Shown: positions 1 to 9,343 of the stretch, piece after piece
How the letters are laid out: each line of letters starts with the position of its first letter
Numbering within the stretch: position 1 is the stretch's first letter
DNA from: Candidatus Aminicenantota bacterium
Lineage (GTDB): Bacteria > Acidobacteriota > Aminicenantia > UBA2199
Assembly (NCBI GenBank): GCA_030620255.1
Contig: JAUXFB010000017.1
Coordinates: 1 to 10,701, forward strand
Length of the DNA: 10,701 nt
Reading direction: 5' to 3'
Made by a program: the position numbers and the translations under genes
The notes under the pieces: model-generated
The model's input: only the letters and a program-made list of their open reading frames with translations
Databases searched by the model: none
What the model was told of the DNA's origin: nothing

Positions 1-219
1 GAAAATATAATAGATGTTCTTATATTTTTTATAGATGTTCGCACACCTCATGGACACGAGCATGATATTCAAACACTTATTCGCATATCTGTTTTAACAA
101 ATATTCCAATAGCATTGAATGCTCAAACTGCTGATTTTATTATTTATTCAGAATTGATAAAAAATAAAACAGTAAAAAAAATGAAAAACAGGGAATTACC
201 CATTTCTATCCAAGACTAA
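1..219 (+). CDS. mgsA: Methylglyoxal synthase, C-terminal part (5' end outside window)
   Basis: The first 72 codons read open in frame 1 to a TAA at 217-219. Methylglyoxal synthase is a cytoplasmic enzyme that converts dihydroxyacetone phosphate to methylglyoxal and phosphate, a bypass of lower glycolysis. The visible part matches the C-terminal half of the family: a hydrophobic strand 'IDVLIFF', a histidine-rich loop (visible residues 11-23, with H19 and D22 aligning without gaps to the conserved PHxPD His and Asp of the E. coli enzyme as I remember it), then 'NIPIALNAQTADFII', the very typical 'NIP(V/L)ATN-xATADFII' block. The loop reads TPHGHEHD instead of the commoner AxPHxPD form. The last 20 or so residues are Lys-rich and unconserved. 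The N-terminal phosphate-binding part is not in the window. The gene ends about 80 bases before the ATP synthase promoter, so it is probably a separate unit. The family call rests on recalled alignment. Confidence 0.86.
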   Translation, partial: ENIIDVLIFFIDVRTPHGHEHDIQTLIRISVLTNIPIALNAQTADFIIYSELIKNKTVKKMKNRELPISIQD

Positions 220-400
220 GGGATTATATAAAAAAACAATCACACTGTAGGGTTAAGTCTTGCATTACTACATTTTCAATTTTATTTTACATATCATCAA
301 CTTGACACTGATTTTTATAGGTTCTATAAAATTCCATCTAATATGTTATGGATTTTTACAATGCCTTGATTTTAATTATCTTATATGATAAATAACTTAT
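220..400. other. Intergenic region between mgsA and the ATP synthase operon
   Basis: This is 181 bases of A+T-rich non-coding sequence. It holds a near-consensus sigma70 promoter at 302-330 and a leader of about 64 bases before the first atp start. A 15-codon ORF (348-395) lies in the leader. A weak 5-bp inverted repeat (375-390) brackets a TATA core. I see no G+C-rich hairpin followed by a T run that would terminate mgsA transcription. Confidence 0.7.
302..330 (+). promoter_or_regulatory. Sigma70-type promoter of the ATP synthase operon
   Basis: A perfect -35 box TTGACA (302-307) is followed, after a 17-base spacer, by TATAAA (325-330), one base from the -10 consensus. Transcription would start near 337, giving an untranslated leader of about 64 bases before the start at 401. 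It is the strongest promoter in the window by consensus match and suits a highly expressed operon. This is seen in the sequence; activity is inferred. Confidence 0.75.
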
Positions 401-814
401 ATGCTCAGCTTGGATGTATCATTGTTTTTTATTGCTTTATTAGTCTGGATTTTAATGATCGTACTGGATAAAATTTACTACAAACCTGTTGGGGAAATAG
501 TAGGGCAAAGAGAAAATAAGATCGAGAAAGACTCAGCTTCAATTGAACATATGATTGCAGGTGTAGAAAATAAAACTAAGAATATTGAAGATATTTTAAT
601 AAAAGCGAGAAAGGATTCAATGAAATTAAAAGAGAATTTGATAAAAAAAAATGAGGAGAAAATAGAAAGATTGATTTCAGAAGAAAATGAAAATTTAAAG
701 AGAAGATTTGAGGAGAGCATGAAAAAATTGGATGAGGAGATTGCTTCTGCTGAAGAGAAACTTGGAAAAGAGGTTGAAGAATTTAGTAATGAAATTAAAG
801 AAAAATTTCTATGA
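401..814 (+). CDS. atpF': F-type ATP synthase subunit b' (peripheral stalk)
   Basis: A 137-residue protein of the F0 b/b' family. Residues about 5-22 form one membrane helix, followed by 'KIYYKPVGEIVGQRENKI', the usual b-subunit hinge ('YKPI...I..R...I') where the helix leaves the membrane. Residues 40-137 are almost all Glu, Lys and Asn with regular hydrophobic spacing, a long coiled coil expected to pair with the second b-type protein encoded next. The role is to hold the alpha3beta3 head still against the rotor. ATG at 401 is the only reasonable start: an in-frame stop lies at 389-391 and there is no earlier start after it. No Shine-Dalgarno is visible, so initiation may be weak or may depend on a tiny leader ORF ending 5 bases upstream. 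It overlaps the next gene by four bases (ATGA). Very short b' proteins of this kind are typical where b and b' form a heterodimer. Confidence 0.88.
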   Translation: MLSLDVSLFFIALLVWILMIVLDKIYYKPVGEIVGQRENKIEKDSASIEHMIAGVENKTKNIEDILIKARKDSMKLKENLIKKNEEKIERLISEENENLKRRFEESMKKLDEEIASAEEKLGKEVEEFSNEIKEKFL

Positions 815-1389
815 TTTTAAAAAGCAAGGTATCAATTATTATATTTCTTTTAGTAACAGTGGCTCTTTTTGCTTCAGTAGAAGAAGAACAAGCTCATCAT
901 TTTGATTGGTACGGTTTTTTTGGATCTGTTATAAATGCAGTTATTCTTTTTGGAGGGTTGATATATTTATTAAGAAAACCGATTGGAGAGCTATTATACA
1001 AAAGAACTTTAGAAGTTAAGACAGATATAATTAATAGAGATAAGAATCTGGAAAAAACATCAAATCAACTTAAAGAATTGCAAAATAGGATTGATAAAAT
1101 TGAAAGAGAGGTTCAGCAAATAAAAGACATTTCCAGAAAAAAGGCTGAAGATGAGGTAAAAAGAATTGAGGAACTGGGGAAAAATGAGTGTGAGAAAATA
1201 AAACTCTTAACTAAAAAGGAGATTGATGTTAAGATAGAGTCTTCAATCAGGAGGCTGAAATCAAAGATTGCTGATTTGACAGTTGAGCATTTTAAAAAAG
1301 ATATTATTTCAGAACTTAATGATAAATCACATGATAAGATAATAGAAAAGAATATTGAGATAAGTGGAGAAATAATTGAGAGAGAATAG
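811..1389 (+). CDS. atpF: F-type ATP synthase subunit b, with N-terminal signal-like segment
   Basis: A 192-residue second b-type stalk subunit. It starts with a hydrophobic stretch (about residues 5-21, ending ALFAS) that looks like a cleavable signal peptide or an extra membrane helix. An acidic/His patch (EEEQAHH, 24-30) follows, then the true b membrane helix (about 35-54) ending in 'LLRKPIGELL', the conserved hinge after the membrane. Residues 65-192 are a charged coiled coil. An N-terminal extension of this kind is familiar from b subunits of delta-proteobacteria-like lineages. It would dimerise with b' and bind delta at the top of F1. Its ATG overlaps the stop of the preceding gene (ATGA at 811-814) with no strong ribosome site, which suggests translational coupling. 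Its 3' end overlaps the delta gene by 14 bases. Confidence 0.9.
   Translation: MILKSKVSIIIFLLVTVALFASVEEEQAHHFDWYGFFGSVINAVILFGGLIYLLRKPIGELLYKRTLEVKTDIINRDKNLEKTSNQLKELQNRIDKIEREVQQIKDISRKKAEDEVKRIEELGKNECEKIKLLTKKEIDVKIESSIRRLKSKIADLTVEHFKKDIISELNDKSHDKIIEKNIEISGEIIERE
1364..1378 (+). promoter_or_regulatory. Ribosome site and TTG start of atpH inside atpF
   Basis: GTGGAG (1364-1369) lies six bases before a TTG codon at 1376-1378. That TTG opens the delta reading frame at the position where family members begin (Met-Arg-Glu-Asn-Ser-x-Ala-x-Arg-Tyr-Ala). No ATG or GTG fits better, so the TTG start is well supported by spacing and by homology. Confidence 0.7.
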
Positions 1390-1921
1390 TTTAGCAAAAA
1401 GATACGCAAAAGGGTTAATTAAAACAATAAAAAATGAGAAGGAGTATATTGTAGTAAAAAAAGAATTGGAAAAGTTTTTAAAAATCTTGAATGACAATTC
1501 TGAATTAAAAGCTGGTTTGGAAACTTTACTATTCACTAAAAAACAAAAAAAAGAGATGGTGAATGAAATAAATAAAAAAGTAATGTTTCATGAAAAAACC
1601 TTTAAATTTCTTATGATTTTAATGGAAGAAAATAGAATGATTTTTCTTGATGTTATTATTCAATTACTGGAAGAATTATGGTTTGAAAGAAATGGTGTTG
1701 AAAAGCTCAAAGTTCTATCAGCAGTAAAATTAAGTAAAAAGTTAGAACAAAAGTTAATAAAAAATCTTGAAAAATCTTTTAATAAAAAGATTGTTTTAGA
1801 AAAAGAGATTGACAAATCTTTAATTGCAGGTATAAAAATCCAGAAAGGTTCAATTTTTTACGATTTTTCAATTGAAGGTAATTTAAGTAAATTAAAGGAT
1901 TCATTATTAGAGGAGAATTAA
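1376..1921 (+). CDS. atpH: F-type ATP synthase subunit delta
   Basis: A 181-residue protein of the delta/OSCP family, the clamp that joins the b/b' stalk to the top of the alpha3beta3 head. The N-terminal helical domain starts 'NSLAKRYAKGLI', the family signature (x-x-A-x-R-Y-A-x-A-L). Residues 110-125 ('NGVEKLKVLSAVKLS') match the usual 'V.tA.pL' strand. The C-terminal part contains 'EIDKSLIAGIKIQKGSIFYDFSIEGNLSKLKDSL', close to the family pattern 'd..liGG..i.vGd.viDgSv...L..l...L', with FYDFSI where most members have a D-x-S-x-x core. Length is normal for the family (about 175-185). It starts with TTG, supported by a ribosome site, and overlaps atpF by 14 bases. Its TAA directly abuts the alpha GTG start. 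Product call is firm because of signature plus operon position. Confidence 0.93.
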   Translation: MRENSLAKRYAKGLIKTIKNEKEYIVVKKELEKFLKILNDNSELKAGLETLLFTKKQKKEMVNEINKKVMFHEKTFKFLMILMEENRMIFLDVIIQLLEELWFERNGVEKLKVLSAVKLSKKLEQKLIKNLEKSFNKKIVLEKEIDKSLIAGIKIQKGSIFYDFSIEGNLSKLKDSLLEEN

Positions 1922-1924
1922 GTG
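1909..1924 (+). promoter_or_regulatory. Ribosome site and GTG start of atpA
   Basis: AGAGGAG (1909-1915) sits six bases before GTG at 1922-1924. The GTG directly follows the atpH stop (TAA, 1919-1921). This fixes the alpha start: a GTG with a good ribosome site, expected to be read as Met. Confidence 0.75.
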
Positions 1925-3440
1925 TATATTAAAGTTGATGAAATAAGTGAATTAATTAAACAAAAGATTGAGGGTTTTAAATTAGATTTTAATAAGGAAG
2001 AGACTGGAATTGTAATTTCAATTGGTGATGGTATTGCACAGATTTATGGGTTGGAAAATGTAATGTATAATGAATTAATTGAATTTCCTCATGATATATT
2101 TGGGATAGCTCTTAACCTTGAAGAGGATAATGTTGGAGCAGTTATACTTGGAGAAGGTTTCAAAATAAATGAGGGAGATATTGTAAAAAGAACTGGCAGG
2201 GTAATTTCTGTTCCTGCAGGAGAGGCGCTTGTTGGCAGGATTGTAAACCCTATTGGGAGACCTCTTGATGATAAGGGTCCTATTGAAACAAAAACATATA
2301 TGCCTATTGAATCTATTGCTCCGGGTGTAATGGATAGAATGCCAGTTAAAGAACCTCTTCAGACTGGTATAAAGGCAATAGATGCAATGATTCCAATTGG
2401 AAGAGGTCAGAGAGAATTAATAATTGGTGATCGTCAGACTGGAAAAACTACAATTGTTCTTGACACAATAATAAATCAAAAAAAAGAAGATGTGATTTGT
2501 GTATATGTTGCTATTGGTCAAAAACAGTCAACTGTTGCACAGGTTATAAAAACATTGGAGGATACTGGAGCTATTGATTACTCTATTGTAGTTGTTGCAA
2601 GTGCGTCAGAACCTGCTGCAATGCAGTATATTGCTCCTTATGCAGGATGTGCAATGGGTGAATATTTTATGAAAAAGGGTAAACATTCATTATTGATATA
2701 TGATGATCTATCCAAACATGCTGTTGCATACAGAGAGATATCTCTGTTATTAAGGCGTCCTCCTGGAAGAGAGGCATATCCAGGAGATGTTTTTTATCTT
2801 CATTCAAGATTACTGGAGAGGGCTTCAAAATTAAATGAAGATAAAGGCGGGGGATCACTTACTGCTTTACCTATTATTGAAACTCAGGCATCTGATGTTT
2901 CTGCATATATTCCGACAAATGTAATTTCAATTACTGATGGACAGATATATTTAGTACCGGAACTCTTTAATGAGGGCCAGAGGCCTGCTATTGATGTTGG
3001 TATCTCTGTATCAAGAGTTGGAGGAAATGCTCAGATAAAGGCAATGAAACAGATAGCAGGATCATTAAAACTTGAACTTGCTCAATTTAGAGAATTAGCT
3101 GCATTTATTCAATTTGGTGCAGATCTTGATAAGGCAACTGTTGCACAAATTGAGAGGGGTAAGAGGTTGTCTGCTCTTCTAAAACAAGATCAGGGAGTAC
3201 CTATGCCTGTTGAAGAACAAATCCTTGTTATATTTGCAGGAACCAAAGGCTTTATTGATGAATTCCCTGTTGATTCTATAGGAAAATATGAAGAAAAAAT
3301 GTTAGAATTTGTTCATAGGGATTCACCTGATATTTTGAGGGAAATAAGATCAAAGAAGGTTATAGATTCTGAATTAGAGCAAAGTATTGTAGGTATGTTA
3401 AAGGAATTCTCCGAAGAATTCAAAGGTTTTCTGAAAGATA

Positions 3441-3448
<8 letters not shown>
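1922..3448 (+). CDS. atpA: F-type ATP synthase subunit alpha
   Basis: A 508-residue full-length alpha subunit (E. coli 513), forming with beta the catalytic hexamer; its own nucleotide sites are regulatory. The N-terminal beta-barrel contains '[16 protein letters not shown]' (29-44). The Walker A motif GDRQTGKT is at 169-176, the Walker B region LLIYDDL at 257-263, and '[23 protein letters not shown]' style residues follow (278-300), all diagnostic for alpha. The conserved 'SVSRVGG' (362-368) supplies the arginine (R365) that reaches into the catalytic site of the neighbouring beta. The C-terminal helical domain (about 375-508) is intact. It starts with GTG at a strong ribosome site and its end overlaps atpG by eight bases. 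Nothing in it looks truncated or frameshifted. Confidence 0.99.
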
Positions 3449-5757
<2,309 letters not shown>

Positions 5758-5758
<1 letters not shown>

Positions 5759-6186
5759 TGTCAGAAAAAATAATATTGGAAATTGTCTCATCTACAGGTG
5801 AAAAAGAAGAATCAAGAATAAAAGATTTATATATGCCAGCTTATTTAGGCAGGACTGGGATTCTTAATGATCATCTTCCATATATTTCAATTTTAAAATT
5901 AGGTGATATTGCTTATACAGACCTCAATAATAATAAGCACTACCTGTTTATACAGGATGGCATAATAGAGGTTGTAGACAATAAAATAACACTTATTTCA
6001 GATTCAATTGAGAAAAGCGAAGATTTTGACAGGAAAGAGATTGAGTCAAAACTAAAAGAGGTAGAAAGGCAAATACAATCTTCATTAAAAGGTGAGATTA
6101 AACCTGAAGAATTAGATAAAGCACTTGAAGAAAAGAAGAAATTAAAGATTAAACTAAATATATGTAGAAAAAGCAAAAAACATTAA
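5758..6186 (+). CDS. atpC: F-type ATP synthase subunit epsilon
   Basis: A 142-residue epsilon subunit that binds gamma at the foot of the shaft and can inhibit ATP hydrolysis through its C-terminal helices. Residues 1-88 form the beta-sandwich ('IILEIVSSTG', 'GRTGILNDHLPYISILKLGDI', 'FIQDGIIEVVDNKITLISDS'). Residues 90-142 are the helical hairpin with 'KPEELDKALEEKKKLKIKL', the usual 'A..AL.RA..RL' region. The conserved 'GVLPGHAP' turn is altered to GILNDHLP, a divergence worth noting but not damaging in appearance. I chose ATG at 5758, overlapping the beta stop (TGATG), over the adjacent in-frame TTG at 5755. No strong ribosome site is present, only a GGGG at 5749-5752, so coupling to beta is probable. 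It is the last gene of the operon and ends 31 bases from the convergent lipoprotein gene. Confidence 0.93.
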
Positions 6187-6217
6187 TTCTTTCTCAAATC
6201 TATTTTTTCTGTAAGGC

Positions 6218-7300
6218 TTAATAAGTTTCTTTAACAATGGATGATTGTTCACTTTCATTTCCATTTGTGTCAACTGAAGTTACTGTGTATATATATGATT
6301 TTCTCTTTTGAACTTTTGTATCTTTATAAGAGTTTTTTGTAATTTTATCAGCAATTAGAGTAAATTCATTATCTGATTGTAATCTTCTATATATACGATA
6401 ATAAGACAGGTCTTTATCTTTAACTTCTCCCCAGGTTAAGAATATTTGACCCTTTGTTATAAAACTTACCAGGTTTGATGGGGTTTCTGTAGGAAAGATA
6501 TCTTTAACTTCAGTTAAAACAACATTTGAAGGATCACTTTGAATATTATTTGTAATTATGGTTGAAGCATAGTAAAAATAATTTCCATCTACACCTGTAT
6601 CTGTATCTTCAAAGTATTCATATAAAATTTTTTCTTTATTTATTTTTATAAAGTTATCTTTATTTAGCGTATTATTAATCTCTTCTATTTTTCTGTAAAT
6701 ATTATAACCTGAAATGTTTTTTATATTTTTATTTAATAGGTTAAGCTTGGGTTTACTCCACTTTAGTTTTATTAGCTTCCTTTCTTTAATCAATTTTAGA
6801 TCAGATATCGGGAGTATGGGTGTTTTTGTTGTTATTAACTTAATGTTACTTAATGTAGATTTCTTTCTTCCGTATGTATATTTAATTGCAAAGTAATGCT
6901 TTTTATTGTCCAGGTTCTTTAATTTGAAAGGAATTTTTATAAGGAATAAATTCTCTTTTTTTTGTAAATCTTTTAGATTTAGTTTTATAAATAAATTTGA
7001 TTTCTTTCCAAATTTTCCAGAGGGAACCTCTTTGTCTAAATGTAAGATGTAAATCTTATTTACTCTATTTAGATCAAGTTTGGTTTTATTATCTGAAAGG
7101 TATTTAGGGAAACTAAAGTTAATTTCAACATTTTTCCCAATCTGGTTTATCTTAGAAATATTAATTTGTGTTGGTAACTTTTTGGGTTCTAATTGTAAAG
7201 GGCCTTTTTTACCACAATTTATTATAAATAATATAAAAAGTGTAAATATTAGTATTTTTGATTTTTTTAAATTATATATAGAATAATATTTGTTTTTCAT
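6218..7300 (-). CDS. Lipoprotein with three fibronectin type III-like modules
   Basis: A 360-residue envelope protein of unknown exact role. Residues 11-15 are basic (LKKSK) and 16-28 hydrophobic, followed by Cys29, a lipoprotein signal peptide. The cleavage box reads FIIN|C; Asn just before the Cys is unusual (Gly, Ala or Ser are normal). 'CGKKGPL' (29-35), followed by a Pro-rich stretch, is the start seen in LptM/YifL-like small lipoproteins and related larger ones. The rest looks like three fibronectin-III-like beta-sandwich modules at about 42-158, 162-265 and 270-358. The last two carry 'SGYNIYRK', 'SYYRIYRRL' and 'YIYTVTSVDTNGNES', the familiar 'GY.IYR' and 'Y.V.A.D..GNES' strands; the first is more diverged. 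No catalytic motif is seen, so a binding or scaffolding role is inferred. It follows hslU by 12 bases and is probably the third gene of that operon. No good ribosome site is visible. Confidence 0.85.
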   Translation of the reverse strand: MKNKYYSIYNLKKSKILIFTLFILFIINCGKKGPLQLEPKKLPTQINISKINQIGKNVEINFSFPKYLSDNKTKLDLNRVNKIYILHLDKEVPSGKFGKKSNLFIKLNLKDLQKKENLFLIKIPFKLKNLDNKKHYFAIKYTYGRKKSTLSNIKLITTKTPILPISDLKLIKERKLIKLKWSKPKLNLLNKNIKNISGYNIYRKIEEINNTLNKDNFIKINKEKILYEYFEDTDTGVDGNYFYYASTIITNNIQSDPSNVVLTEVKDIFPTETPSNLVSFITKGQIFLTWGEVKDKDLSYYRIYRRLQSDNEFTLIADKITKNSYKDTKVQKRKSYIYTVTSVDTNGNESEQSSIVKETY

Positions 7301-7312
7301 TTTCAGTTCAGA

Positions 7313-8686
7313 TCATAGTATATATCTACTTAAATCAGTATCTTGAGCAATATCTTTAACCTCTTTTATTACATATTCTTTATCAATCTTAACTTTTCCA
7401 TTTTTTATATCAGAGGCTTCAAATGAAATATCTTCTATAACTTTTTCCATAATTGTATAAAGTCTCCGAGCTCCAATATTTTCAGACCTTGAATTTAAAT
7501 CTTCAGCAATTTTTGCAATTTCTACTATGGAATCTTCTGTAAAAATGATTTCAAGTCCTTCTGTGCCTAAAAGTTCTTTATATTGTTTTACTAATGCATT
7601 TTTTGGTTCAGTTAGAATTTTTATAAAGTCTTTTTGGTTTAAAGAGTCGAGTTCAACCCTTATTGGAAATCTGCCCTGTAGCTCTGGAATTAAATCAGAT
7701 GGTTTTGATACATGAAATGCACCAGCTCCAATAAATAGAATATAATCTGTTTTTACTATTCCATATTTTGTATTTACAGTTGTACCTTCTATTATGGGTA
7801 GTAGATCTCTTTGAACTCCTTCTCTTGAAACCATGGGCCCCTGAGTGCTTTCTCTGCCTGCAATTTTGTCTATTTCATCAAGAAATACAATACCCATTTG
7901 TTCTGCTCTTTTAATAGCTGTTTTTGATATTTGATCCATATCAAGGAGTTTATTTTGTTCATCTTTAACTAAATAATCTGTTGCTTCTTCAACTGTCATT
8001 TTCCTTTTTTTTGATTTTCCGCCTCCGAACATATTTGGCATCATTTCTCCAATGGTTATTCCAATTTCTTCAACTCCAGATGATGAAAATATTTCGAATG
8101 GTGTTGTGCGTGTGGCTCTTATCTCAATTTCAAGCAATCTGTCATCCAATTTACCGTCTCTTAAAAGTTTTCTAAGTTTTTCTTTTGTTTCAAAAAAACT
8201 TTTATTTTCAATATCAAGTTCAGCTACAGGACCTCTTACCTTTTTGGGTGGAGGGAGGAGGATTGATAGTATCTTTTCTTCTACATTTCTTTTGGCTTTT
8301 TCTTTATTAATCTTCATTTGTTCTGATTTGACCAGATCTACAGAAATTCTAATCAAATCTCTTACTATAGACTCAACATCTCTTCCAACATAACCAACTT
8401 CAGTAAATTTTGAGGCTTCCACTTTTACAAAAGGGGAAGCTGTTAATTTAGCCAGTCTTCTGGCTATTTCAGTCTTACCAACTCCAGTTGGCCCTATCAT
8501 TAATATGTTTTTGGGAATAATATCATCTGCGATTTCTTTTGGAAGCTGCTGCCTTCGGTATCTATTTCTTAAAGCTATTGCAACTGATTTTTTTGCCTTA
8601 TTCTGTCCAATAATATATTTATCAAGCTCTCTTATAATCTCTTTTGGTGTAAGATCATCTTTTGTTTTATGTAAGATTTTTTCCAT
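7313..8686 (-). CDS. hslU: ATP-dependent protease ATPase subunit HslU (ClpY)
   Basis: A 457-residue AAA+ unfoldase (E. coli 443) that forms a hexameric ring and feeds unfolded proteins into the HslV peptidase in the cytoplasm. '[31 protein letters not shown]' opens the protein as in the family. The Walker A motif GPTGVGKT is at 65-72 (K71) and the pore loop GYVG at 98-101 followed by RDVES. The inserted I-domain covers about 110-245, the Walker B motif IVFLDE is 266-271, the arginine finger region QGRFP is 337-341, and sensor 2 GARR is 405-408. The C-terminal 'DLSRYIL' is the tail that docks into HslV and activates it, and is intact. The ATG at 8686 directly abuts the hslV stop; GAGG (complement of 8695-8698) is its ribosome site, eight bases away. 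A complete and probably active enzyme. Confidence 0.99.
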   Translation of the reverse strand: MEKILHKTKDDLTPKEIIRELDKYIIGQNKAKKSVAIALRNRYRRQQLPKEIADDIIPKNILMIGPTGVGKTEIARRLAKLTASPFVKVEASKFTEVGYVGRDVESIVRDLIRISVDLVKSEQMKINKEKAKRNVEEKILSILLPPPKKVRGPVAELDIENKSFFETKEKLRKLLRDGKLDDRLLEIEIRATRTTPFEIFSSSGVEEIGITIGEMMPNMFGGGKSKKRKMTVEEATDYLVKDEQNKLLDMDQISKTAIKRAEQMGIVFLDEIDKIAGRESTQGPMVSREGVQRDLLPIIEGTTVNTKYGIVKTDYILFIGAGAFHVSKPSDLIPELQGRFPIRVELDSLNQKDFIKILTEPKNALVKQYKELLGTEGLEIIFTEDSIVEIAKIAEDLNSRSENIGARRLYTIMEKVIEDISFEASDIKNGKVKIDKEYVIKEVKDIAQDTDLSRYIL

Positions 8687-9223
8687 CTAAAGAACCTCGA
8701 TTGTAAATTTTTTGTTTGTATATATACAGATATCAGAAGCAATATTAAGTGATTCCTCTACTATGCCTCTTGCATCCAGGTTTGAATATCTTTTTAATGC
8801 AAGAGCTGCTGCTTGAGCATAGGGTCCTCCTGAGCCTATTGCAAGGATATCTTCATCTGGTTCAATAATATCGCCTGCACCTGACAAGATATATAATTTT
8901 TCTTTATTTGCAACAATAAGCATTGCTTCAAGTCTTCTCAAAACTTTATCTGTTCTCCATTCTTTTGAGAGTTCAATAGCAGCTCTGGAGATATTGCCAT
9001 TGTATTCTTCCAGTTTTCCTTCGAATCTCTGAAATAAAGCAAAAGCGTCAGATGTTGAACCTGCAAACCCGGCAATAATTTTATTATGATAGAGTCTTCT
9101 GACTTTTTTTGCATTATGTTTAAAAACAGTATTTTGAAGAGATACCTGACCATCTGCTCCAATCACTACTTTTCCTTTATGTTTAATACATAAAACTGTT
9201 GTCCCGTGCATTTTAGTTTCCAT
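8687..9223 (-). CDS. hslV: ATP-dependent protease peptidase subunit HslV (ClpQ)
   Basis: A proteasome-like N-terminal threonine peptidase of 178 residues from the first ATG, partner of HslU encoded next. The body is textbook: '[17 protein letters not shown]' (19-35, with Asp24), '[28 protein letters not shown]' (37-64), '[18 protein letters not shown]' (88-105), '[16 protein letters not shown]' (128-143) and 'CIYTN' (166-170). The catalytic residue should be Thr8 in 'MHGTTV', exposed after removal of the short leader. Two starts are possible: ATG at 9223 (METKMHGTT) and ATG at 9211 (MHGTT). The first matches the length of family members beginning MxFHGTT, but no ribosome site precedes it. The second has a weak GGA about ten bases upstream and would avoid a nearly leaderless message, given the promoter seen just upstream. 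The stop abuts hslU. Confidence 0.98.
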   Translation of the reverse strand: METKMHGTTVLCIKHKGKVVIGADGQVSLQNTVFKHNAKKVRRLYHNKIIAGFAGSTSDAFALFQRFEGKLEEYNGNISRAAIELSKEWRTDKVLRRLEAMLIVANKEKLYILSGAGDIIEPDEDILAIGSGGPYAQAAALALKRYSNLDARGIVEESLNIASDICIYTNKKFTIEVL

Positions 9224-9229
9224 GTTTGT

Positions 9230-9258
9230 ATTTTATTATTTTTTCTTGTATTAGTCAA
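9230..9258 (-). promoter_or_regulatory. Sigma70-like promoter of the hslV-hslU-lipoprotein operon
   Basis: On the - strand, TTGACT (complement of 9253-9258) and TAAAAT (complement of 9230-9235) are separated by 17 bases. Both are one base from consensus. Transcription would start near 9223-9224, almost exactly at the first ATG of hslV. I see no sigma32-like (CCCCAT-type) -10 and no CIRCE element, so a classic heat-shock promoter is not evident. Confidence 0.6.
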
Positions 9259-9285
9259 ATCAAAATGGTTATATGGGTTTTGATT
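9258..9285. repeat. Perfect 8-bp inverted repeat between divergent promoters
   Basis: AATCAAAA (9258-9265) and TTTTGATT (9278-9285) are exact reverse complements with a 12-base spacer. Their centres are 20 bp apart, about two turns of DNA. The right arm contains the -35 box of the rightward promoter and the left arm touches the -35 box of the leftward one. It is a candidate operator for a dimeric repressor; chance in A+T-rich DNA is not excluded. Confidence 0.4.
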
Positions 9286-9308
9286 ATTATAAAGAATTGT
9301 TTTATAAT
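9280..9308 (+). promoter_or_regulatory. Sigma70-like promoter of the ChaN-PDZ gene
   Basis: TTGATT (9280-9285) and a perfect -10 box TATAAT (9303-9308) are separated by 17 bases. The expected start near 9315 leaves a leader of about 29 bases that includes the ribosome site at 9330-9335. Confidence 0.7.
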
Positions 9309-9329
9309 TCGTTTTCATTTCTGGCTTTT

Positions 9330-9335
9330 AGGAGG
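9330..9335 (+). promoter_or_regulatory. Ribosome site of the ChaN-PDZ gene
   Basis: AGGAGG lies eight bases before the ATG at 9344. This full core sequence fixes the start and agrees with a signal peptide beginning at that Met. Confidence 0.75.
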
Positions 9336-9343
9336 TAATAATT

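Larger units (their letters stand above)
9224..9343. other. Divergent regulatory region between hslV and the ChaN-family gene
   Basis: These 120 bases hold both divergent promoters, an inverted repeat between them and the ribosome site of the rightward gene. The two -35 boxes are 21 bases apart and the promoters point away from each other, so one bound regulator could affect both. Confidence 0.65.

Noticed and set aside
375..390. TTATC/GATAA inverted repeat before atpF'
   Set aside because: A 5-bp A/T-rich arm is expected by chance in such sequence; no further support.
478..1536. Several - strand open frames opposite the b', b and delta genes
   Set aside because: They are rich in Phe, Ser, Leu and Ile, the mirror of Lys/Glu-rich coiled-coil codons, and lack start signals.
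6166..6210. Possible hairpin AGAAAAA...TTTTTCT across the atpC end
   Set aside because: The stem is A/T only, with a loop of about 31 bases; too weak to call a terminator.
8052..8393. 113-codon open frame on the + strand inside hslU
   Set aside because: It is antisense to the well-conserved HslU sequence; its Ser/Ile-rich composition is what reverse reading of Glu/Lys/Asp codons gives.
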